Notes: a model not told the origin generated them from the sequence alone. A stretch of 64,000 nucleotides of DNA from Tyto alba (GCF_018691265.1 NW_024881313.1:16795518-16859517); one strand, 5' to 3'; shown: positions 51,801-64,000, counted from the stretch's first letter. Numbers and translations: made by a program.

Positions 51801-54800
51801 AAAAATAACCTAATATTTCAGATATATTTAAAGTTTTAAAAGAATGGTATCAAAATATCCATATGTGAAACACTAACATGATACTGCTTTTCTTGTTTTG
51901 ATGCTCCAGATGCAGATGACAGTTATCAGTGGTTTTTTTTTTTTCAGATATCCTTCTGCAAGAAAATTTGCTACATATTTTAGACCCTTTTGCACATCCA
52001 AATATGCTTACTCATGTAAAATTTATTTAACCACATCCTTCAGCTGAAAGAAAACTGAAGGGTAGGATTAATTAGCACAGCATGTTCGATCACTTTCTTT
52101 AAGGGTTCCCTGTCTGTTTCCATGGTTACACTACAGGAAGAGCGACAATTTTGTTTCAAAAAGACAGAGCTTATGGGGGATCATCAAAACTTCAAACCTT
52201 AATGGCTAGTGTGCATGAAAGCCAAAAGGTAAATGGAGAGATCACCAGGTGAGCACCCAATATTTACATATTGCTGCTTCAGCACTTTTTTGCCTGGGAA
52301 GGTGGAGGGAGGACCTCCTGACAAGCAGTGAACTCCCCTCTGGTTCCTCTGTCTTCTAAAAGATAAAAGGTCAACACGTGTCACTGTTGCAGCCTTATTT
52401 TGAGAGAAGGAAGACAAGCATAAGGCCCAGTTATTAAAAGTCAGGTCACGTAAGACCCACTGGGGAACTTGTGTGTAATTATGGGAAGAAAAGACACTGC
52501 TTAATGTTCTCCAGGCACTTATTTCTATGGCCATTATTTATCCAAACTGAAAGAAGAAACTGTTCTGATGCATTACATACTGCAAGGCTTGCACAACAGC
52601 AGCTACCTGCACTGTGACACAAACCACAACTTTCTTTTAACTCATTCATTAAGCAGTAGCTCAGGATACCCTGAAATGCCCTGTATTTAAAATAGAGTGA
52701 ATGATCTATGGCTATGTATGTATATGTCTTTAATACACAAAACCTTCTGCTGCCTCCTACTCTGAATTAAAACAACAACAAAAAAAACCCACAATGACAT
52801 TTCATTCCTTGGTAGATACAATTTTCTCTGCTTTGTCTGGCTTTATCTTTTATCTCAGACTCAGAGGTTGTATCTGATTTTACCTAGCATTGGTTATTGA
52901 CAAAACACATTGCACTGATTTATCACTGTAATTTTTAAATTGCATTTGGCTTTTACAAGAGGCTGTAGCTATATCCAGGCTCAAAACCTATTCAATACAC
53001 ACACCTTTGGCTACATGAGCACAAATATTAATATCTGATATCTCTTTAGCTGCAGGATAGATTTTTAGTCAAGTTCATGAGACAATCAGGAAGCCTTTGT
53101 TCACAGCGAATATGATTCTGCAAATGAGGAAACCAGTTACGTTTGCAAAAACAAGGGCTTGCCAACCATGTGCATGGTTTCCCTTTCCATTGTACCTTAA
53201 ATGTGTTGAGCTGTTTACTATTTTGATTTAGATATATCAAAAAGGGGTCTAGCAAGGCATACTGCAAAAAAAGGTTTTTTTGTTGCTGTTTTTCCTTGAT
53301 TCAGATTCTTTTTGTGCTTCCTTTTTTAGCCTCCTGTTCTGTTTAACAATTACCTAGAGTTTGAGGTAAATGGCTTACAAAAACATAATTATTATTTAGT
53401 AAAAATATTATAATATTGTTAATGTATTCTATTGTAGATCATGAACTGTCCACTGTACATACTTACTCAGCTACTTGTTTTCCAACAGAAATAACCAGTG
53501 AATACCTGAATGACAACAAAACAGAAGTAAAATGGGTGGAAACACTGATACTGCTTCAATGAAGCAGCCAGATATCTAGCCCAGAAGTCAGTTCTCGGCA
53601 ATCAAAAGCGTCCTGTTTACCTAAACACATCTGTCTCCAAGATGCAGCTTTACCAGAGCACTCGAGTTAAATTCCTTTCAAATAAGATGAATTACCTACA
53701 ATATCCTATGTCCGAGTCCTAATATTGCCACTGGATTATGGTAATGCTGTTAATTTATAAATTATCCACTATCAGGAAGACCCTAATGAGGTTCCCAAAT
53801 TAGTATTCCAAAAATGGACTTGAGCAATGACTGGTCTTCCAACCTGGAGTGCAGGAGTCAGTCTTGAAGACACAGAGAGCAGTAAGTAAGGCAAAAGGCA
53901 TGAGTGCCTCTCAGCCTATCTGTTTTTTCCAGCTACATCAGTTGTTCTAAAAAAAGAATATTTTTCCCTACAAATTTTCTCATGTATGTCTTCAGACAGT
54001 CGCTTACAGTAACGCAGATGATTATTCTGGTCTGTGAATGGGATTCAACTGTCAATTTGACAAACACAAGTTACAGAAAGGGGAGATGCAGAAATACTTT
54101 TTCGCCTACCAAAAAGAACAACTCTAGCCCTTATGAAAAGTGTTTTTCTTTTTTCAACCTCTCCAGCATCATCTCTTTCATTATTACCTCTTTCCTCTGC
54201 CTCCTGAGCCACCCAAAGGATCACAGGCAGTGGAAAAGTGGGATACAAGAAAGAGCTCAGCTGTTGGTTGTATATTAAAAGATCCCTTTGATTAATTTGA
54301 CTGAAAGTCATCCTACCTATAAAGCTGTTTATTTCCCTGTTTTAAAATCCTTATGGAAATTTTTAACACATTTTGAAAAACCTCACTGATGATGAACATA
54401 TACCATGACTGCCAAATTCATTCATTGTCTATTAGCAGAAAGAAACTCACTAAAAATTAATTTCTCATCAAAAAGTGGTATGGAAGTACAAAAGAAATAT
54501 ATGTTCCATTTTCGACGCTGGGAAAATATAACTATTTCCATGGCCTTCTGAGTGAGCATGAATATGTTCAAACTGCCTCTGCTAGTCTGGAAACAGAAAA
54601 ATAACAGTGTAGGCAGGAAGAAAAAAAGAGAAACAATCTGCACCAACACTGTAAACATTCACACATGTACAAAAGCTAACAAAACTCAAGGACAGAAAGT
54701 AATTTCACGTCAAAGATAACTTCTTCATTACTGAAGAGACCTGGATTCGTTATGGATATGGTTTACATGCCCAAGATACCTTAACAGTTGACGAGTTTAA

Positions 54801-55377
54801 ATCTTGCTCTCCAGATTCCAGATTTTTACTTAATGATCCTCAGTTCAGTGTCTCACAAAAAATCTAAGAAGATGATGCCCTCTACTCCTAACTATGTCCC
54901 AGCAAGAACATACCACTTCTCTAATAAGGCTGTAAGTGAAAATGGCAGAATTACTCATTCCACAACGAAGTTATTAGGTTTGAAGCAAAGAGTTAACAAT
55001 GGTTGAACAGATGGTTTCAAACTGGGAAGATCTGCAGAGTGCAGGGAGGAAGTTCTAGAAAGGACAAAGAGGCAGAAAATAATTCTTCAATGAAAATGAG
55101 AGGTAATGCATCTCAGGATATTTTAATGTTCCCTGAGGAAGGAGAGAAAAATGGGAAGCAGCTATGAATGAACCAGCCCAATACTGAACAACGATTTGAG
55201 CTTAGAAGAGAATAATAATAATTTAAAAATATGTGGAATTTTAAGATCTATGAGCAATGAATTTGATGAAGACAAGAAATGTAGCAGACCACTTTCATAC
55301 AGTTTTGACATATAAATGTTTCACTGTCATTAGGGATTTTCCCCTAACAAATCAAAGGAATTCAGAAATGCAAAAAT

Positions 55378-55453
55378 AAAGTGATCCAGAGGAAAAGTGT
55401 TGTATGAAGACAAACTGAGAGCTATGGATGTCCAATCTGGTGAAGCATAATAG
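55378..55453 (+). mobile_element. Possible ancient CR1 fragment
   Basis: The stretch GTGATCCAGAGG, TATGAAGACAAACTGAGAG and CTGGTGAAGCATAATAG parallels the CR1 region 'GATCAGAGG...TATGAAGACAGGCTGAGAG...CTGGAGAAGAGAAG'. The same block is present in the intact copy at about 58314-58390. Divergence is high and the flanks are not recognisable. Confidence 0.35.
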
Positions 55454-57094
55454 TCCATCAAGCCCTGACCACAGAAGTTAACAACTTACTGCAGGCTATT
55501 GTGTATGAAGTTAACAATTTACTGTGATCCTTATCTGTACAACAAAAAGCAGGACTGCAAGAACCATTTTTGGATGATTCCATCTGGGGCCCAAGTAAAA
55601 ATATCACCTGGTACCTTGATAACTTACCACTTGATAAAAATGCAGTAGGTACTTGACATACTGCATGAGACAGGCTAAATACAGCATACTTGTAAAGAAG
55701 TAAATATGCTTCCTCTGTACTGTGCAAGACTTATCTTTTTTAGAAAATCATCGTGTAGACAAACTGACTCCCCCTTCGTTTGGGTGTGAAGAGAACCAAA
55801 CATATACCAGATTCAAGCCCATCGTAACAGGGCAGAAGTATCATTTTAATCCTTCCAGTGTAATGTTGTATTAAATTTGACAGCTGAAGAACTGTTAAAT
55901 AAGCACAATTTGCTGCTACTATAGTGATTCACAGTCATCCAAACAGAAACACAAAAGCTAAGGTTCACCAAGAGTTTTATATTCAAACATCTAACCCCAG
56001 TTGCTTCCACTCAGATAATTTTCGTTTAACTGACCATACAGCACTGGCAGTGACAAGGTGATGTCACAGCAAACACATACCACTCTCTCCATCTATTAAT
56101 GGGGTCCACAACTCAGTGCAGTTAATCTGTGGAGCGCTGGAACACTGATGAGAGGCAACAATAGTTGCATGACCACTGAGGTGTTACTCTGTGGAGTGAT
56201 TTATTCCAGTGGGATAATACAATTCTGCCAACCCACCGTTTCCCATCTAGAGGTAAAGTATCTGGAGAACTTTGATGAAGAGAACACCTCATGTCACAGT
56301 CAGCTACTAAAAGCCTCATCATCAAGTACCTGCAAATTTATTTGCAAACAGATCAGATCCCAGGAACTGGTCTAGGATAGTTAATTTAACAAGAACAGGA
56401 CTATATGGAAAAGCAAGTTTTGGAACAACATTAACATCTACAAACAAATAGTACTTTTGAAAAGCAGATCTAACAACTATTTTATTTATAAATCAAACAA
56501 CACTGCCATTTGACTTTACCCTGCAGGAGTGAAATTTGTGAATTTGAAAAACTGTCACCACATGGGTATTGAATCCATCAGTTCTTACAGTACAAGGGCT
56601 GATTTATGTATAAATGGCACAATTCTGCAAATACTAGCCACCGACTCCTGGCCCCTGTACTGCACAGCCAATGCAATTAAGTTTGATGTGCCTGATTTTC
56701 CATCTACCATGTCACCTGAGCATACGTTTCTATGCTGCAGGGTGCAGCTGCATTTGTTCCATTATCCAGCCTCATCTTTTGAACCATGGCTGCCCTGGCT
56801 GGCACAAATGGTTCTCTAGTGATCATGGAGTTTAATTCAGGCTGCTTCCAGTACCCAAGCCAGACTATTTATTTTATAGATAAGACAAATACTCAGCTGA
56901 TTTTTGTCATTGCTACAATATGTTATACTCTGCAGCTACATAGTTTCTTAGCAGGTAGAACACTGTCTTGGCTGTTCTGATGAAGAAATCCTGTACATTT
57001 TGCATGTTATATCACATTAGTACATACATCCACAGCATCTAAAAAATACATTTGCCTGCTCTGGCTTAAGTCAGAGCAAAATGATCTGAAAATA

Positions 57095-57112
57095 CCAGTA
57101 CAGTACAGTACA
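57095..57112 (+). repeat. AGTAC pentanucleotide repeat
   Basis: About three and a half copies of CAGTA. Short simple repeat. Confidence 0.85.
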
Positions 57113-57607
57113 GGCACTGGTGCAAAACCAAAAAAACTTTAAAAAAAAATTTCCTCAGTTATTTCCGAGCTTTTTGAAATACATCAAAGAACAAAACTAT
57201 ATGATACTTAAAGATTTCACTAAATTTTGAAATTATTTTTACTTTGCATTCAAGTGTGAAACCACTACGAAGACTTGTGTAATTACTGTTGCTTCTATAT
57301 AGTAGTATTATAAAGCAACATTTCATGACAGGAATCTCTGGAGTCTCAGATTCACCTGTTCAATTGAATTGCTCCTCAAAATTCATTTAATGTCTATGTC
57401 ATCTTAAATTAGCTGAATCACAAATCTTAGAAGAAGAGTTTTATGTGAGAGACATTCCAATATGCTTAGGTCTAAATGATTATTTGACTTTGCATCAGTA
57501 ACCAGGCATCTGTATTCCTGCAGAGCCACCTAATCATTTCTTAATACAATTTTGTCACAGAAAAAGAAGAAATGAAACCAGACAATTTAATTTAAAAAAA
57601 AAAAGAT

Positions 57608-58743
57608 ACATTAGAAGAGCAACTGATGTCATCTACTTGGACCTGTGCAAAGTATTTGACAGTGTCCTGCATAACATCCTTGGAGAGATATGTATTTGAC
57701 AGATAGACCACTTAGTGGATAAGGAACTGGCTGGATGGTCCCACTCAAAGAGTTGCAGTCAATGGCTCGATATCCAAGTGGAGAGCAGTGACAAGTGCTG
57801 TTCCTCAAGGGACAGTATTGGGACTGGTGCTGTTGAACATCTTTGTTAGAGACATGGACAGTGGGACTGAGTGCACACTCAGCAAGCTGTGTGGTGTCTT
57901 CAACATGTTGGAGGGAAGGGATGCCATCCAGAGGGACCTCGACAGGCCTGAGAGGTGGGCCCGTGCAAATCTCATGAAGTTCAATAAGGTCAAGTGCAAG
58001 GTCCTGCACATGGGTCAGAGCACAAATACAGGCCGGGTGATGAGTGGATTGGGATCAACCCTGTGGAGAAAGACTTGGAAGTATTAGTGGGTGGAAAACT
58101 GACTATGAGCCAGCAATGTGTGCTCGCAACCCAGAAACCCAACCGTATCCAGTGATGTATCAAGAAAAGTGTGGCCAGCAATTCAAGGGAGGTGATTCTC
58201 CCCCTCCACTCTGCTCCTGTGAGACCCCACCTGGAGTACTGTGTCCAGCTCTGGGGTCCCCAACATAAGAAGGACATGGATCTGCTCAAGCAGGTCCAGA
58301 GGAGGCCACAAAGATGATCAGGAGGCTGGAGCACCTCCACTATGAAGACAGGCTGGGAGAGTTGGGGGTGTTCAGCCCAGAGAAGCGAAGGCTCTGGGGA
58401 GACCTTCTAGCAGCCTTCCAGTACCTAAAGGGGCCTACAGGAAAGATGGGGAAGGACTTTTTACAAGGACGTGTAGTGAAAGAACAAGGGGTAATGGCTT
58501 TAAACTGAAAGAGGGTAGATTGAGATTAGATAGAAGGAGGAGGTTCTTCACTGTGATGGTGAGGCACTGGAACAGGTTGCCCAGAGAAGCTGTGGCTGCC
58601 CCCTCCCTGGCAGTGTTCAAAGGCCAGGTTGGACGGGGCTTTGAGCAACTTGATCCAGTGGAAGGTATCCCTGCCCGTGGCAGGGTGGTTGGAACTAGAT
58701 GATCTTTAAGATTCCTTCCAACCCAAACCATTCTATGATTCTG
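57608..58743 (+). mobile_element. 5'-truncated CR1 LINE retrotransposon
   Basis: This is a classic CR1 non-LTR element. It starts inside the reverse transcriptase with DVIYLDLCKVFDSVLHNIL and continues through pieces such as [60 protein letters not shown] and APSLAVFKGQVGRG. It ends with the CR1 3' tail, GATGATCTTTAAGATTCC, and the terminal CATTCTATGATTCTG type repeat. The reading frame is broken by several stops and shifts (for example a stop near 57700 and frame changes near 58085). The stretch that should carry the catalytic Ala-Asp-Asp box after the TECTLSK motif lacks it, so the copy is dead. CR1 elements typically lack target duplications, and none was seen. It is in antisense orientation to CDK14. 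Confidence 0.95.
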
Positions 58744-59390
58744 TTTCCAATGAAGAGCATTAAGGTTGTACCTTAACAGTATGATTCTGGAAATATGTAG
58801 TTAAAAAGCAGATGTTCCTCATGTGGCATCCTTCTCTACAGTGATACTGAAATACTGAAATGACATTGCCAGGACAACAAAATTGAAGCTGTACAACCAA
58901 ATCTAGTCTATTATATAGAGATGTAAACCTACTAAGTCAGTAGAACTGCAGAACCCTGCATTGTAACTGAATAAAACAAGTGAAAATTTGTTAATACTGA
59001 AACCAAGCCATTCTTTTATCTATTCTTACATTTAACTTAAGGACTATGTATGTACTTCTCCATGCAATGCTTGATAAAAACTACTTGTACATTGCAAGCA
59101 AAAGATCCCTGATAGCATTTTGTCTGTGGTCAAAATACTACTGTCATATTATTAGAACCTTTGAAACATTTCATTTTTATGTAAACCATTAATTATTTCA
59201 AGTTTGCATGTATGAACAAATTGTAAGTACAAGTAAGCACATCTCATTTAGCATCATATCCTGCAACCTGTGTAGCAAAGCTGGTGGCAATCCTGTGCAC
59301 AGTAAGACAGAACAGGCAAAGAAATGCCAAAGTTTCCAGAAGCTAATATTAAACATTTGTGTTTATAAAGTATTTTTAGTGAACAACTGC

Positions 59391-59408
59391 CTTTTTTTTT
59401 TTTTTTTA
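59391..59408 (+). repeat. T-rich homopolymer
   Basis: About 17 Ts followed by AATTTTTAAATTTTG. Simple repeat. Confidence 0.85.
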
Positions 59409-62400
59409 ATTTTTAAATTTTGTTTAATTTTTTCCTAAGATCTACAGACAGTCCAAAGCTGAATCAGATTTTCAGCTTGCTTGAAGAGTCCGTAACTTAA
59501 CTGATGACAATATCAACATAAAGCTTTTCTTTTCTAGTGCCTCATATTCTGTATCTGCTTTTACAATCAAAACAATCCACTGCAGTTAATATCTAACTTA
59601 CAGACAGTTGCAATTAAATATCCTTAAAAGCAAACATAGGCACAAGAGCAAATATAACTGAAAAATCTGATGTCCGAGTGACTTAAAAATTGCTGCAAAA
59701 AAGGAGGATAAGAGCATGTTCATGGCTGTGGGTGGGAATAGAAGAGATGGCATCTGAAAGTCTCCTTCTCTCTTATTTCCAGTGACCACGGAAATAATTG
59801 CTATAACATCTGACATATTATAAGCCACAAAAGCCAAAGGTGGGAAAAGCTGAACTAACCTTGGAGGAGAGCTTGGGCACCTTTACCAAGGCAATGATCT
59901 AAACAGCTATTCTCCTTACCATGTAACACAAAAGTCATGCAGCAGCATTTCCTCCCCATGCAAAGTGGTTGTTAATGTTCCCACATCACCCAGATAAAAA
60001 GCTGCTGATTCCTGATCTCCCATTTTTAATATAGGTACGTTTGTGTCTTTCAACATTTCGCTTGACCTCTTGGTCTTACAGTTTGAATATTTGTAACATA
60101 TATAAGGGTGGCTATGTGGAGTTAACATTTGTACCGCTCTTTGGAAATGTGAATCACTAGAGAAGTGTTAAATATTACTAAGACAAGCACTGCCTGACCT
60201 CTTCTAGCTATCATGAAGGCCATTTGCTTCAGGGTATACCTACATGCGTGATTTTAATTTATATCAGTACGAATTGTGTATCTATGAATATATTAATATA
60301 TCCATCACTGTGTCCTTCAGAAGGAATGAAAAAACCCTGCATAAATTATTCAAAATTACCTAGATAAAAAGCGACTGTATTGCAGTAAAGTAAGGTTTTA
60401 AACTGTCTGGGGCAAAACAAACAATGTTATAAATTACAGAGCCATCACCTTTTTAAAATGCTATCTCAATTATGGAATTATTTCATATCGTGTTAAATGG
60501 CACATTTCTCAAACTACCATCACATTAATCTTTTTCTTTGCATATCAATGTTTTTGTTCTGACTTATGAACAATTCTTTCTTCTTTAATCCACACCATCT
60601 TCCAGATATCATTTAATTTCCACATAGCTGATTAATTCCCGTGTAAAATAAATCTGCATAACTATTAATACATTAATGAAATAAAAATTATTTTACAATT
60701 TGGCATAATTTTCTCACTATATAGTACAGTATGTTCTCTTAAATAAGGAAACATTAAACAAAACCATAATCAGACCAAAAAAGCAAAGATGAGAGAGTAC
60801 TATGGGATCAACCAGGATGGCTATGTTCGAAAACTTTACCATGACCATAGTCATTGTCTTCCCCTGTAACTGCTGTATCAGAAACAAACAAAGCAGTTTC
60901 AAAACTATAAAGTTTTAAACAAAGTTCAATATTGTAAACACAAGGACATGTAGCCACAGTAGTCAAAAGGCTGAGGCTACAAAAGAAGCAAGATAACTAG
61001 GAGGAGAAAATGTTCTCATATAGAACAGATAGAACATGGTCATGTGACTGAATAAGGCTTCTGTTCAATTAAAAAAACCCTTGTCATTACTGTCCAGATT
61101 TTAAACACATTTACAGATTCATTTGGATGGATGGATCTTTCTTGTACAGACAGCAGATCACAGTTCTCCACTTTTTTTGAGCAATTATCACGTAACAGCT
61201 TGGTTGGCACTTAGGTGGGGAATACAAGACAACGAAAAAAAATCATGATTGTGGTAATAATGCAAGATCACAGTCAGCACTGAGCTAGCTGCAGTATAGA
61301 TGACATCTAAATCCCATGTTGTTCTTAAGTACAAAACACTGAAACAGATTTTTTCATCACAGTTGTTTTAATGGTATCATAACCAACTTCCTTTATTGCC
61401 CTTAATGGATAATTAAAGATGCTTTCTTCCTATTTAAAGGCTCAATATCACTCTAACTTGTACCAATGGGAAACTGGATTGAACCCTCAGTAATCTGAGG
61501 TGTGTTTAACAGGGGACACATCTAGTGAGTCACACCAATCTCCAGCATCTTAATGGTTTACAAAAAAAAAAAAAATTTAAAAAAATTTTCCTTACCAGAC
61601 AGTAATCCTACACAGTGCTTCTCGGTGGGAAGGGCTGAAGCTAAAAGCATCTACTTTAGTAATACCTGAAAAAGCTGGTATACGTAGAGAATTTTAATTT
61701 CAACTGTTAAAAAGCAATTGGGGAAGACTGACATGGCCAAAATTTCAGTGTATGGCTCTACTATGTATTTACTATTATTAGAAAGAAGTTAAAGCCTTAG
61801 CTGAACAAAACTGAATGTCACAGTTTTTGTAAGTGCTGCCTCTAGATGGCAAATCTGTGTCAAATCGATTCTTTCCTCCTAGGTTATCAAACCCAATTTC
61901 CATCCATAAGTTATTTTTCCTGCATCGACTCTCACAATGGCAATTTTTTATTTAGATTTACCTGATACCTCAATAAAACCATCAGATCTGTGAAACAAAT
62001 TAGACCGAGGTCCACAATGGGAAGGACAAACCAAATAGATAAGAGAAGCAAGAAGCATCTGCAATGGCAGTAGACCACAGTCTCCTACATCTTCACCTCT
62101 AAAACAATGCACAGAGGAATGCCCAAAATCAAATCTACCCTTTTGCACCGCTGCCGCTTGAGACTTCCTGACACCTACACACCTCCTCTCCCTCACCGCC
62201 ACAGATGATCTCTTCTGTGCAAGATGAGAGAAGGTCACAGGCACAGCATGTGAAACCCTTTGCTTCTGGGAGGGGAAGGCGGCGACTTTGTTTACTCCCT
62301 GATAGCTGCAAGTTAGGGTGTTAGGAACTGAGAAGGAACATCTGGGGGTGAAGGGAAAACCTCTCATCCTGGGAAAGCAAATAACTAACACAGGAGCCTG

Positions 62401-63035
62401 CCACGGGTCCCTGGGTCCACAGCACCCACAGCATTCACAGCCTACGACTTTAATCCTTCCTCCAAGAGAAGAGACTTGAAAGTCCCCTAACTACCTACCC
62501 ACTCTGCTCTTAAGCTTTGGCTTCCCTTTCCCTGGATCTAGAAAGTGATGGGGACAGAAATGGCTTTTTTCACTGACTCAGTAGCATGCGTTTGAGATTG
62601 TGCCAGGACAAATGCACACAGTCAGCTCTGCTGCTCCAGGCCTCCAGCCCTGTGCCACCGTGAACAGCATTATCAGCTTCTGCTCTCAACGGAAAATGCT
62701 GTATTTACAGTAATTATAAAAATAACTGTCTTTTTATAAAGACCTGAAAGCTAACTCAAGTTTGAGCAGTTCAGGTTTCACTTCCCATGTTCCCACTTAG
62801 TTTTTTTTCACCTTACTCACAACATTGTCACTGAAGTCATCTTCCTTTCTTGATATTTAATACAAACAGAGCCCTCAAAGAAACTCATTGCTGACCTTCC
62901 TGGGGGTTACAAGAACAAATTCTTCGGATTTCAAAGGCTGCTATCAGAGGGGAACAGGCTGCACCCAGGGTAACAGCAACCTCCCGCAGGAATACAGGAA
63001 AGAAATGCCTTTTTCTTTCTCTGTTCAATTCAAAC

Positions 63036-63054
63036 GGGGGGGGGGGGGGGGGGG
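63036..63054 (+). repeat. G19 homopolymer
   Basis: There are nineteen consecutive Gs followed by CGGCGGGG. This is a candidate G-quadruplex on the plus strand (C run on the CDK14 sense strand), bordering the CpG-rich patch. The length is likely polymorphic and error-prone in sequencing. Confidence 0.95.
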
Positions 63055-63350
63055 CGGCGGGGTGTGGACCTATGTTTGAGGTAAGCTAGTTCCCTTTATC
63101 AGCAGCGGTCTCTGATAACAAAAACCCAGACAGCTTCCACCATTTCTACAGCCCCGACAAGGCCCGCTGTTGAGGCAGCAGGAGCCCGCTGCGGGCCGGC
63201 CGCCTCGGCAGCGACCCAGGCCGCTCGCACCGCTCACCCCACAGGCCGGGCGGCAGCAGCAGCGCCAGGCCCGCGGCTCCTCAAGCTCACGGGAAGCCAG
63301 AAAGATCAGAGGGAGCCAGCCTACGTAACTAGAGACGCTCTCAGAGGAGT
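63050..63350. promoter_or_regulatory. CpG-rich GC-rich patch, possible intragenic promoter
   Basis: This patch is strongly GC-rich, with about 17 CpG dinucleotides in 63155-63300, whereas the surrounding intron is AT-rich and CpG-poor. It contains GGGCCGGCCGCC-type sequence. On the minus (CDK14) strand, a donor-like GTGGG/GTGAGC falls at 63238/63237. On the plus strand, TTTGAG/GTAAGC falls at 63080/63081. A short CpG island inside an intron often marks an alternative promoter, but no TSS or transcript can be read from sequence. Confidence 0.4.
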
Positions 63351-64000
63351 TTCGCAAACAATTTCATCAAGCATCACCGACAATATAAAATGTTAGCTCT
63401 TCAGGCACCATGACAACTCCTTATACCAGCCTCTTCAAGAATTGATACTCTGTGGAGCATTTACACCGAAAAACATAGAAGTTATCCATGCAATCAATCT
63501 TTTATGCTACCCAACCTCTCATATGAATCTTATATGGTACATTATAAAGAAATTCCATATGGGTTTCTTACTGTGAATAAAGAACTATTTTTTTTTCAAG
63601 TTGTCAACACAGCTTTAATCATTTTAACAGCAAACTATACAGTTAATAGTCTTGTCCCTCATGACATATCCCTGACATGGTCCCCACAGAAAAATCTATA
63701 TGGAAATTCATGGAAACATCCTCTTTAATACTCAGCTGCAGTTTTAAACTGCAACTCCATTGAGTATAATTCTCCTTATTACAAATCTCAAGCCTCTTTG
63801 CTCGTGCTATCTATTATTAATCATCCTATGTATCTAGAAGGATGCATGGTTCAATCATACCTACTTGATTATTTCTTTTACTACATCACAGGGATTTATA
63901 TTAACAAAACTCCAAAAGCTTAAGGCAGGATTTCCACCATAACGCAGACCCCCTACATCTCCTTACTCATCCAAGGAGATCCCCAAAGACAACAAAAATC

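Larger units (their letters stand above)
48830..64000 (-). other. CDK14: CDK14 intron (partial), 5' of DFG-glycine exon
   Basis: This is at least 15.2 kb of intron upstream, on the gene strand, of the activation-loop exon. I looked for the exon expected next (HRD loop, NLLI and the LKLADF stretch) and did not find it, so the intron probably continues past 64000. It holds the main CR1 copy (57608-58743), a decayed CR1-like piece near 55380, and a CpG-rich patch with a G run near 63036-63350. Confidence 0.75.

Noticed and set aside
53904..54278. 124-codon plus-strand reading frame
   Set aside because: Ser/Phe-rich translation of AT-rich intron without any recognisable motif.
57788..58087. 99-codon frame as a host gene
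   Set aside because: It is part of the CR1 reverse transcriptase remnant.
61948..62391. 147-codon minus-strand reading frame, the longest in the window
   Set aside because: No recognisable domain, Met start without context, and composition typical of a GC-richer intron patch. It does not match CDK14 and lacks convincing flanking splice sites.
48830..64000. Earlier CDK14 exons (HRD loop, ATP lobe)
   Set aside because: I searched for reverse-complement signatures of the HRDLKPQN and LKLADF region and of other N-lobe segments and found none. They are assumed to lie past the window edge.
63360..64000. Nuclear mitochondrial insertion
   Set aside because: The C/A-rich look of some lines suggested mitochondrial DNA, but no mitochondrial protein, tRNA or rRNA sequence was recognised.

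Overview
This is AT-rich vertebrate DNA, probably from a bird. Two things point there. The only clearly recognisable interspersed repeats are CR1 LINEs: one copy of about 1.1 kb with the typical CR1 3' end, plus a few decayed fragments. No mammalian SINE or L1 sequence was noticed. Overall repeat density is low, as in avian chromosomes. A turtle or crocodilian origin cannot be excluded from sequence alone.

The window lies almost entirely inside one gene on the minus strand, CDK14 (PFTAIRE kinase 1, PFTK1). Four coding exons were read directly, all with canonical splice sites and matching phases. In transcript order they are 48829-48709, 38360-38267, 16212-16149 and 3017-2969. Joined, they encode an uninterrupted stretch of the kinase C-lobe, from the glycine of DFG through the activation loop, the PPD (APE-equivalent) motif and the DMWGVG helix F region to about residue 385 of the roughly 469-residue human protein. 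Exons for the N-terminus, ATP-binding lobe and HRD catalytic loop were not found and should lie above 64000. The last coding exon(s) and 3'UTR should lie below position 1.

The rest is intron: 1-2968 (partial), 3018-16148, 16213-38266, 38361-48708 and 48830-64000 (partial). These hold simple repeats, homopolymer runs, CR1 pieces, one good and one weak solo-LTR candidate, and several AT-rich, homeodomain-site-rich stretches that look like conserved non-coding elements, though this cannot be tested here. The one local compositional anomaly is a CpG-rich, GC-rich patch at about 63050-63350, next to a 19-bp G run. It carries splice-donor-like sites on both strands and may be an intragenic promoter.

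The other long reading frames (up to 147 codons) resemble chance ORFs in intron. I found no RNA gene, CRISPR array, prokaryotic-style operon or convincing previously undescribed system. The findings are candidates of modest interest.
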